Origin: Mytilus californianus
Taxonomy: Eukaryota > Mollusca > Bivalvia > Mytilida > Mytilidae
DNA: 64,000 bases
Direction: 5' to 3'
Assembly (NCBI RefSeq): GCF_021869535.1
Contig: NW_026262679.1
Coordinates: 79,047,143-79,111,142 of the forward strand
Shown in pieces: positions 55,315 through 64,000 of the stretch; the stretch's first letter is position 1; each line of letters opens with the position of its first letter. The position numbers and the translations under genes are program-made. The notes beneath the pieces are model-generated. The model ran no database searches and was not told where the DNA came from. It worked only from the letters and a program-made list of their open reading frames with translations.

Positions 55315-58300
55315 GTAAGTATAAAATGATTATCATATAGCTATGAAACGATGAAAAACAGAAAGATTCGGGTATTAGAAAAACTTATGTATTAAACTCT
55401 CGAGTAATTTCTAAATTTCAGTACATACTAACAATATAAAAAGGAGGGATGTGATATGAATATCAATGAGACAGTTATCCCCCAGAAACCAAAAAGACTT
55501 GGATGTAAGCAACTATAAATTACCATATGGTCTTCAAGAATAAGCAAAACCCATACCGTATAGTAAGCTATGAACTGCCCCGTCATAACTATAATAAAAA
55601 GAAAATCGAAACGCGAAAAACCAACGGCCTGATTTATGATAGAATACTAAAAACAAATATGAAAGATAGCAACCAACAACATTCAGTGAGCTACAGGCTC
55701 CTTTCTTTGGACAGACGCATAAATAATGTAGTTGGGTTAAACAAGTTTGCGAGCGCTTAACCATCCCCTTAATATGGGCAATGGTGTAGCAGCGCAATAT
55801 AAGAAAAAAAACTATAAAACTTAGTTTGAAAGGACGCAATAGATCGGCACGACGCAAAAAAAATAACAAAAAGACAAAAAACACCGTCGTTTAAAATAAT
55901 AACAGACACTTTCAAACAGGATTAATCTCTCACATACCACTATGCCAAAGGCTTCCTTTTATGTCGTTTCTTCCTCCATTGGTTGTCATGTTCACAGGAG
56001 CAGGATGTGCTTGCCCTTCCGGAGCACCCGAGATCACACACGGTTTTAGTTGTGGTTCGTGTTGCTCAGTCTATAGTTTTCTGTGTTTTGTATAATGTTG
56101 TTTGACTTTCAATTGTTTTTTGGGTTTTTTTTCCATGACATTGTCAGTATGTTTCCGACTTGTGATTTTAAAAATTGCTTTGATATTTTATGCCTCTCTT
56201 TGACATATGCAACTATAAGCTGTTAACAATTATAAACATAATAATAACACTTGATCTACAGATATCAATATCAATAGATATTTCATTGTGTACGTATACG
56301 TCATGTGCGCCTTTGCAACTAGTGGCTGTTATTATTTCTTAATTTTTAAAATCTAATCAAATCACCTAGATTAGTCACATAGAATTTTATGAAATAATGT
56401 CAAACATATTTTTCAATCTTTGTTTTGTTCTCCATTTGTATTTATTCATGATGCTGGGTAGCAGATCAATTTGACTGATTTCACCTCATCTCTGAATTGG
56501 TAAATGTCGAAAGGTCGTTTACATGAAAACATACAGACACAAAATTGTTGTTTTACAAATATTAATGAACTTTGGTGTTGTGTCAAATTTCCATCCAACG
56601 TAATTCAAACATTATCTAGACAGTCTAGACTCATAGTGTGTTGTTGAAGCTAAAATGCTTCATTGCAACTGCCTTATGTCTAGTTTATTTAATTGTATTG
56701 CATGTTCACTTTTGAATTTATACTTCTTTTTCATTATCAGTATTGATAGCTTTCTAATACATGTCGATCTTCAGCAAACCAATCAAACATGAAAAACTTT
56801 TCAAAAGATCCGAAATTAGACTTGCATAAATTTCGATCCAGATTATAAAGAAAACTCGCTATTACAATGGACTTTATTGTTGATGTGGTTCATAAGTGTT
56901 TCTCGTTTCTCGTTTTTTATATAGATTAGACCGTTGGTTTTCCTGTTTGAATAGTTTTACACTAGTAATTTTTGGGGCCCTTTATAGCTTACTGTTCGGT
57001 GTGAGCCAAGGCTCCGTGTTTAAGACCGTACTGTGACCTATAATGGCCTACTTTTATAAATTTTGACTTGGATGGAGAGTTGTCTCATTGGCACTCATAC
57101 CACATCTTCTTATATCTATTTATATCTTCTTTGAGCAGTTTACTTCTATCTTATTGTTTGTTTCCTTCATAATAAGATTGCCAAACAAATTCACACAACA
57201 TATAATTATTAATAACATTTATTATTATTAAAATACCATTTAGCAATATTTGTGATTTGTTTTTATTATACAGAACACGAGATAGTTGAAGATTTACTAA
57301 ATGTTATCTTCAAACTAAAGAAATATGGAGGCTTTGGAGGAGGTAATTCATTGTATATTTAGCAATATCATGGTTATACACAAGACACAGAGAACACTTA
57401 GAGGAATACAAATTTAAATTTAAGATGGAACATGTTTGTCGAATATTAAAACATCTCCATGAAATGAATGGCATCTGCGTCATTTTGCATTTAAAATAAT
57501 CATCGTGCGGGTTAACCCCAAACCACATCAATTCCTTTAACCTTGGATAGTTGTGTAATAGCACAACCTTTTAACTGTAATAATCCATTTGAATTTTGAT
57601 ATGGCGCGACTTATCAGATTGGTATATGAGGGTGGTAAAGTGGGGGTCTGAACACGGAAACACGTGAAATAAAAATCGCAAAAACGTTGCACGGAAAATA
57701 AAAATCGGAAAAAACGAAGCACGAGAAATAAAATTATAGATATTAAGGAAAAAAGTACTAGAAGTTATTACTCAGCCGTTCTTGGAGATCATGCAGTCAT
57801 TATTAATGGACATGAAGACCCTATGGTCACCTTTTAGCGTCCGCTAGTTGCATCTGATTTGAAAAAAAATATTATTCATAGTTATACTGTTATTTAAGTA
57901 CTTATAGGCTACAGTTTATTAATACATAATTTAAAACAATATCCGGGCTGACTTTGAATTAGTCCCGGTTTACTTTTTAATCAAATGCGAGACAAGCACG
58001 AGAAATAAAGAGTACCGACACGAAACACGGAAAATAAATAAGGGGAAACACGAAGCACGCACATCGAACCAAACACGAGAAAACGAGAAATAAATCATCA
58101 AAACACGAAAACACGTGAAATTAAAAGGCCGAAAACGTTGCACGAAAATAACCCTTTACCACCCTCGTATATATAAGCAACTAACATCTACCAAAAAGAC
58201 AAACATGTAAAAGTAAACTGATATTTAGAAATTTTGATCAATTTAAAACACTTTATGGACAAGTTTAGTTTTTTAGTTTAAACATATTTTATTTGCTTAA

Positions 58301-61300
58301 ATATGCAAAAGGGATGAGACACAAGTTAATCAAACTTCTAAAGTCTTCTCCCATGAACAATTTATAACAATAGAATTTTTTACAAAGCATGCATGCAAAC
58401 AATACATTATATATATTGGATATGTAAAAAGATGACGTGTGATGATGTGAATGGTTGTACACAATATACATGTATATGCACTTTAGTGTGCTATATAACA
58501 CAATAAGAAACCTCTTTGACTCTTTAATAAATTCATACACATTCTTTAACATTTTTTCATTTTCATCATTAGTTAATGGCGAATCACCGGAGGTTAAGAT
58601 GTTAAAATTTAGTGGAGAGTTCTCTGGTAACCAGTTCAGATTATTAGATAGTTTGATTCTTATATACGTATAATTAGGATATTAAAAAAAGAAGTGAAAT
58701 GAATCTTCACGCTAAGCACCACAGCTACAAGACGGATCTGAAATTATATTGACTCTGTTAAGATCATAATTCAAAAAAGAGTCTGAGCATCTAAGTTGAG
58801 TCAAAATGACGTTGAGTTTACGGTTGCCAAATTCATAATGTACAGGTAGTTGGGCTTTTGAATTCAGTTTAAGATTTTTTAATTCAGTTTTAAATTTACC
58901 TAAAGAGTCAATGTTGCGGTTCACCACATTAAGGTTATTCCACAGTCGTATAGTTGAAGGTATGAAGGATTCTTGGGTCAATGAAAGTCTACAAAAAGGA
59001 TATATTATATCATTCCCATTACTTAAGGGGTAAACAGCTGTACTTTGGATTGTTGGTGGAAATAAATTGCAAAGATAGGCTGGTGCATTATTATGTTGAA
59101 TATTATAAAATAATTGTAACTTCCACCTTTCTCTTCGTTCAGCTAGAGTTTACCAACCAATCTCATCATAAATAATTCTACTACTAGTAAAAAAAGGAAG
59201 ACCTGTTACAATTCTGGCTGCCTAAAGCTGCAGCTTCTCTAATTTGTGGACAAGTAAAGGTACCATTTAATATGCTTTGTATGAGAGAGGTAGACTTCAC
59301 AAGACCCTGAAGATATCGTTTCTTGTAACAATCCACACCATCATGTGCATAAAAACTTTTCTTTAGAAAACATCGCGACATAATATTTCTATATCAGGCA
59401 TGAACACCTTGCAACGTCTTTATCTGGTTTATGCACATCTTGGGATATCAGAATTAAAAGCTAAATTACTGTTTTGTAGTATTGAATGCAATTTAGCCAG
59501 ATTTGTTTTTATCGCTGATAACTTATAATATTTTTTTTTGTGTGAATCAACTGCATTCCTTTTAACATTGAATTAAATTCTCTGTATAATTTATCCAGTC
59601 ATAGAATCACAGATGCAATTCTGACATCTGACTCGGACTTCTTTTAAACTGAGTTTTACTGTGCGTATTGCTATGTGTTTCTTTATTCTACATTGGCTAG
59701 AGGTATAAGGGGGGGGTTGAGATATCACAAAACATGTTTAACCTCGCCGCATTTTTGCGCCTGTCCCAAGTCAGGAGCCTCTGGCCTTTGTTAGTCTTGT
59801 ATGTTTTTTAATTTTAGTTCATTTATATGTTTTGGAGTTTAGTGTGACGTCCACTTTCACTGAACTAGTACACAATTTTATTTAGGGGCCAGCTGAGGAC
59901 CACCTCCGAGTGCGAGATTTTCTCGCTGCGTTGAATTAAGACACATTGGTGGCCTTCGGCTGTTGTCTGCTCTTTGGTCGGGTTGTTGTCTCTTTAACAT
60001 ATTCCCCATTTCCATTCTCAATTTTAAACTTTCATTGATTCTATTCAAATTTCAAGCAAACAGAACATAGTCATTTTGATCTTAAAATGCAAACTAAAAA
60101 AATAAAACTTTGTAAAGTTCCTTCGAATGAACAGTAAGTGGTTTTGCAAAAGACTAAAACGTTTAAGGTTTAGAGATAACCATGAAAGAAAGGATACAAT
60201 ACCGCACATGACTCCTTGTATTAGGTAAGCTAATACGTGCAGTACTGTGTTATTTTGATTTTTACCATCGAATATGTTGTGTACATAGACTCCCAAGGCC
60301 TGATTTACATTATATAATAAAGAATTACACAAATTTAAAATGAATTTCTAGTTAACATTGACTCTATTAATGTATTTGAAATAGAAAGGTAGTGCAGAAT
60401 TTGTGTTGTTGAAGTTTTTATTATGTGGAAAAAGATATAAATAATGAACTTTTTCAGTTAAGGTGTTATTAATAATATACTTTATTAATTTAGAAATTTA
60501 GAATTTATAAATTTAAAGAATCTTAAAATAGATCAGACTTTGATTTGAACAAATAATGATAAGTTGGACAATGCATGATTTTGAAAGTCTGTTTGGCCTT
60601 GAGATTCCTGTACATAAATATGAATGAATGACCATTCATATATGCCATGGCAATGTCAGTTTATTTTTGACTTATGAGTTTGAATGTCCCTTTGGTATTG
60701 TTTGCCTCTCTTACATACCCAGGACTCTTCAGTAGGTAGCACGGAGGGCTTTAAAGAACAGGTTTCAAAAGAACCTTGTACCAAAAATATTTAAAAACAC
60801 TTATCTTAAAGAGATATTTTGACCTCTTGATTGAATGTCTTTCGATTTGTTTGAGACGTTAACGCGTAATATAAATCAGAATATCCCTTACAATTTTGTT
60901 CATTCATACATCTCTATGCAGTATATTATTACAGTGAATCCATAATTATTCGTGGTGCATCAAATTTCGTGGAGCTAGTTGGTAAGGGAACGACCATTTA
61001 ACTTCAAAGGGGGGGTTGGGGTTATGTTTTTTTCCTAAAAATTTGATGAAAACAAATATTGTGGTCAAGCAGATGACAAAACAATATTCTGAACCCAGAT
61101 TTTCCCCATACCTTATAAAAAAAACATCTGACTTAGACAAAAAAACCACGAAAAACAGTATCTATCTATTAACGATTTTCCCCGAGTCAATCCATTAAAG
61201 TTAGAAGTCACGAACATAAATAAATCCAATAATTTACACTTCAGTCTAAAACTGATACCTTCAATGCGGTGGGGTTTTTTTTTTTGTTTTTTTTTTTTCA

Positions 61301-61748
61301 TTACAAAATATGAGAATATACAGAACTAGCTTAACATTTATTTTATTCAATATTGACAGGTGAGAAGTCTATCCCAGCTTTTACAGCAAATTTGTCGAAG
61401 CATTTTACTCCGCAAATCAATCAGATCATAAAATTCGACTCCGTAAAGACAAATGTTGGTGGGCATTACTCGCCAAGTACTGGAATTTTTACGACACCAA
61501 GAAACGGACTTTATATGATATCTGCAACAATGAGATCAGATGGTTCAAAGCACTTGCATTGTGAGCTATGGGTCAATGATGCTATGAAAGAAAAACTCTT
61601 TGGCACCAATTATTCTACGGGAACTATAAACGCCGTCTTACAATTAAAAACAGGAGACAAGGTTTTCATCAAAAAAGACCAGCATAGTGGAGAAACTATA
61701 GTTGGAGGAGATTGGTCAATGTTTTCTGGTTATTTCATTGCGGCATAA
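55254..61748 (+). CDS. Secreted C1q-domain protein (3 exons, 172 aa)
   Basis: Predicted secreted C1q/TNF-fold protein; in bivalves this family is greatly expanded and includes lectin-like immune recognition proteins. Joined exons: 55254-55314, 57274-57342, 61360-61748; phases 1 and 1 agree. Residues 1-19 form a signal peptide (MIFVVLFASLICYGNIVQC). Exon 2 gives a short linker (KHEIVEDLLNVIFKLKKYGG), perhaps a weak coiled coil. There is no collagen repeat, so it is a ghC1q/sC1q type. The C1q domain (about 48-172) shows IPAFTANLSKHF, IIKFDSVKTNVGGHYSPSTG, FTTPRNGLYMISATM, VLQLKTGDKVFIKK and the terminal FSGYFIAA. The length is usual for the family. Confidence 0.88.
55440..55800 (+). repeat. Dispersed repeat M1, long forward copy
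   Basis: GATATGAATATCAATGAGAC, CAGAAACCAAAAAGACTTGG, GTCTTCAAGAATAAGCAAAA, CTACAGGCTCCTTTCTTTGG and GCGAGCGCTTAACCATCCCC. In intron 1 of the C1q gene; frames at 55527-55884 are repeat-derived. Confidence 0.6.
55985..56210 (+). mobile_element. R1 3'-tail fragment
   Basis: Shares GGAGCAGGATGTGCTTGCCC, CACCCGAGATCACAC and the T-rich tail with R1 copies. In intron 1 of the C1q gene. Confidence 0.5.
56925..57115 (-). repeat. Dispersed repeat M1, reverse copy
   Basis: GACCGTTGGTTTTCCTGTTT, then AAGACCGTACTGTGACCTAT, GGAGAGTTGTCTCATTGGCA and CTCATACCACATCTTCTTAT. Confidence 0.6.
57274..57342 (+). CDS. C1q gene exon 2 (linker)
   Basis: Acceptor TTATTATACAG, donor G|GTAATT, 69 nt. Encodes KHEIVEDLLNVIFKLKKYGG then FGG, in phase with both neighbours. 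Confidence 0.75.
57622..58172. mobile_element. Non-autonomous DNA element, TIR GAGGGTGGTAAAG, 6-bp TSD GTATAT
   Basis: Starts GAGGGTGGTAAAGTGGGGG at 57628 and ends CCCTTTACCACCCTC at 58166, with GTATAT on both sides (57622-57627 and 58167-58172). Inside, both ends carry clusters of CACGAAAA/CACGAGAAATAAA motifs (57650-57740 and 57985-58155). 539 bp, no coding frame. In intron 2 of the C1q gene. Confidence 0.7.
58712..59265 (-). pseudogene. LINE reverse transcriptase C-terminal end, degraded
   Basis: A single minus-strand frame with two stops reads KLEKLQL-stop-AARIVTGLPFF, then LAERRERWKLQLFYNIQHNN, APAYLCNLFPP and FIPSTIRLWNNLNVV, ending NIISDPSCSCGA. This 'AARI.TG ... ERR ... FY.I ... RLWN.L ... 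C.CG' series is the conserved C-terminus after the RT of CR1-like LINEs. It lies in intron 2 of the C1q gene. No upstream RT core is present, so it is a 5'-truncated insertion. Confidence 0.72.
59690..60030 (+). repeat. Dispersed repeat with GGCCAGCTGAGG core in C1q intron 2
   Basis: TTTAACCTCGCCGCATTTTT, AGTCAGGAGCCTCTGGCCTT, GGGGCCAGCTGAGGACCACC, TTCTCGCTGCGTTGAATTAA and TCCCCATTTCCATTCTCAAT. The first part resembles the M1 outer end. Its G+C is above the surroundings. No frame. Confidence 0.45.
61360..61748 (+). CDS. C1q gene exon 3 (C1q domain)
   Basis: Acceptor ATATTGACAG. Encodes the whole C1q domain in one exon (GEKSIPAFTANLSKHFTPQI to GDWSMFSGYFIAA), stop TAA 61746-61748. A one-exon C1q domain is the usual arrangement in bivalves. 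Confidence 0.92.
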
Positions 61749-61990
61749 AAAGGCCTAAATTTGTCACCAATTGATACCCTTAAGAATCTTGTAGATGCCT
61801 GTTGTTTGCATTTTGTATTTTGTTGTTGTTGAGTTGCTGTAGCATTAAGTTTACCCCATATCCTATTTAATTCTTCAGTTCAGTTGGAAAGCAGGTCACG
61901 GTTTGACCCCAAGTCTATCAGCAACAATAGAGTCACGTGACCGTGAAAATTCTATTAAAAAAACGACTGAGACAAACCTCATTCTTACTC

Positions 61991-61996
61991 AATAAA
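61991..61996 (+). promoter_or_regulatory. Possible poly(A) signal of the C1q gene
   Basis: AATAAA 243 nt after the C1q stop codon, on the coding strand; the first canonical signal downstream. It could also be a chance hexamer in AT-rich DNA. Confidence 0.35.
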
Positions 61997-62702
61997 ATGC
62001 CACTGTCATGATAAAAAGTTATTGATCTAAATAATCTTGAATATACTTAGTTTTCACTTGTCAAAACTTACACGTCAACTAAAAGTCCTTTTTTTCTTAA
62101 TTTTACCTTCAAACTTGAAATTTGCGTGAAAATTGTCAAGTCTCTTGATCGAAAAATCTAAATATTTTCGAGGAAACTAAAAATGATAGGCTGAATTTAA
62201 ATTTGATACAGCATCTCATTAAGGCAAACACTCGATATGAATATCTAGGCAATAGAGTTTTGGATACGCAAACGTCAAGTTATTTTCAACACGAAGCGGT
62301 GGTGTTTTTGCCGATTTGTGCAAGTGGTTATCTCCCTTTGATATCACCAGTCAAAAATAAAAACCCAGCAAAAAAAAATAAAAAAGAGTTTACTTTACAA
62401 AAATCAAGAAGAAAATAAATGGAGTTCGATTTACAAGTATGTTATTATAATATTAAGATGCGATACTTCCCTACTTTTCAGAGAAGGATTAGTGGTAAAA
62501 ATTAGAAGACAAAAAATTGGTAAAAATTTAAAAATGCCACCCAGAAACCTAGCTGAATTGATATAAATTAGCTCTGGCTGATGAAATTTACTACGTATTT
62601 TTTTTATAATGGGATATGGGATCACTCCTAGTAGAATTTATTTTAAATACTTCTAACAATGTTTAATGCAATAAAACATACTTTATTCAATGAATGACTA
62701 TT

Positions 62703-62832
62703 ATTTATTTTGAATTTATTGAACCATAAAATTAATTTTTGACTCTTCACATTGAATAATCCGCGAAGCGGATTATGTAAAATGTGAAGAGTCAAAAATT
62801 AATTTTTTGGTTCAATAAATTCAAAATAAATT
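62703..62832. repeat. 130-bp palindrome, 60-bp arms
   Basis: Centre CCGCGAAGCGG (62761-62771) with arms reading outwards ATTAT..., CACATT..., GACTC, AAAAATTAATTTT, GGTTCAATAAATTCAAAATA; only a two-base bulge and one or two mismatches. The reverse of the GTCTTCTGATTGG motif lies at 63006-63018. Confidence 0.85.
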
Positions 62833-64000
62833 ATTGTCATTTATTATAAATAAATTTCTATCAAAAATAAGGCTCAAAGAGCTTTTTATATTATTTATAT
62901 TAACAATAACAACGTACACACATGTTGGCGTATGAATACACAACGTCAGAGTGGGCGTGTCGCCATAAAAATTGACAACATTGAAAATAAAGGTAATACT
63001 TTTAACCAATCAGAAGACAGTAAATACACCAAATTTATTTATATACATGTAATCTAAATAATCTTTCTGAAATAAAAATAATAAATAATACTGATCATTT
63101 AAATGTTATATTCTAAAAAGTGGGACCATGAGTCACAATAGTATCTTCTAAGTAAATAAAACCTTTTAGGTCAATCCTATGTTTCTTAGTTGAACAGTAC
63201 AGTACTGCCTTAAAAATATCCAACAGAATTTGAGAAAAAGGATTTGTTTACCAAAAATTTTGAAAGAAAGTCTGTAAAAAATAATACTTAAAATTATAAG
63301 TGACATAATTTTGAATTTCAAAATCATTATTATTGTATAATTCAATTATTAGATTAGCAAGCACAGCTAGTAGCCTTTGCCAAATTTCTGAGGGTATTTT
63401 ATAGATAAAGAAAGTAAACTTTATGAAAAAAAATGGGGCTTCTACTCTTCAGGTTGCTGTATCAGCTGGTATACATATTTTAAACAAAGTATTGGATATT
63501 TTTTATCTAGTTAATAATTGGAAATTTATATCACAAATCATAGTTGGTAAAACAAATCTTGTGCCTTTTACTTAATGATTGTGAAAGATAAGAATTTGCT
63601 ATTTGAATAAATTCAATTTTGTAAGAAAACATCTCTATGAATTAAATTTCTTGTTTGACTTGATATGCTAGTTTTTGCACTTGTTACTGTAGCTTATTTA
63701 ATAAAGTCAGAGATAATCACATAAGCAAGGTTTTTAACTTATAAGTATAATTAACTGAAATTTTTGCAAGGCATCTTCTCTTGCTATTTTTTTTTTTTTT
63801 TTTGTGTTTTTGTCCATTCATTGATTTGTCAGATTTATTTCCAGTATGAAAGAAATTTTCTAAGACGTAGTTTCAAACACAATAAAGATGATCTTTGTTT
63901 CACTTTTCCAATGTGTAAATTTTCACTATGCACATGACCCTGACACATATTTTGTTAACGTTATATGACGATATGTTGAAAAATGAAAACAATGTCACCG

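Larger units (their letters stand above)
55315..57273 (+). other. C1q gene intron 1
   Basis: Two M1 copies and an R1 tail; 56215-56920 shows nothing. Confidence 0.55.
57343..61359 (+). other. C1q gene intron 2 (4.0 kb)
   Basis: TIR element 57622-58172, LINE tail 58712-59265, the GGCCAGCTGAGG repeat and a short R1 tail (60640-60715). 60040-60630 and 60720-61350 show nothing. Confidence 0.55.
61749..64000. other. Region downstream of the C1q gene
   Basis: Possible poly(A) signal, the 130-bp palindrome and a T17 run (63787-63803). Otherwise AT-rich with no exon-like frame. Confidence 0.55.

Noticed and set aside
55534..55884. 116-codon minus-strand frame
   Set aside because: Lies across repeat M1 and A-rich DNA; no homology-like motif.
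1..64000. tRNA and rRNA genes
   Set aside because: No cloverleaf-like A/B box pair or rRNA core segment was seen; the only B-box-like sequence belongs to the SINE-like element at 52235.

Overview
The window is eukaryotic, AT-rich and intron-rich. Its coding content (soluble C1q-domain protein, LRAT-domain protein, SLC22-type transporters) and its dispersed repeats suggest a bivalve mollusc, most likely a marine mussel (Mytilidae). The organism is an inference from gene families and repeat character; no species marker gene is present. Most of the longer open frames outside the genes below are chance or repeat-derived.

Layout. 1-8431 is intergenic: a degraded LINE reverse transcriptase (about 1060-1480, minus), a non-autonomous DNA element with an 8-bp target duplication (2624-3261), an array of 20-bp CCGGAATATTCCGG palindromes (4094-4400) and several copies of one mussel-type dispersed repeat (called M1 here). 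8432-24188 is SLC22-like gene A, 10 coding exons, 608 codons, plus strand. 24189-27822 is intergenic. 27823-51189 is SLC22-like gene B, 10 coding exons, 574 codons, plus strand. It is a tandem paralogue of A: all ten exons match in phase and six internal exons match exactly in length (231, 203, 135, 86, 121 and 73 nt). Intron 1 of gene B is 12.4 kb and holds, on the opposite strand, an LRAT-domain gene (32725-33936) whose frame is broken by one nucleotide. This gene lies between two 0.6-kb inverted repeat arms, with a third degraded copy further on. 51190-55253 is intergenic repeats. 55254-61748 is a three-exon C1q-domain gene (signal peptide exon, linker exon, C1q exon). 61749-64000 is intergenic and contains a large AT-rich palindrome.

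Function. Genes A and B encode predicted 12-helix plasma-membrane organic-ion/carnitine-type transporters; the substrate cannot be read from sequence. The C1q protein is predicted to be secreted and is of the type used as a lectin-like recognition factor in bivalve immunity. The LRAT-like gene would encode a protein with two NlpC/P60-related thiol acyltransferase folds, the second lacking its nucleophilic cysteine. Nothing indicates that these genes act in one pathway.

Most notable points: a 55-bp tandem array just upstream of gene A exon 9 that repeats the intron/exon boundary, giving decoy splice acceptors that each lead to an early stop; the one-base break in the LRAT gene at a TTTAAAA heptamer; an unrecognised coding-like repeat family in inverted orientation around that gene; and DNA elements built from inverted clusters of a short motif.
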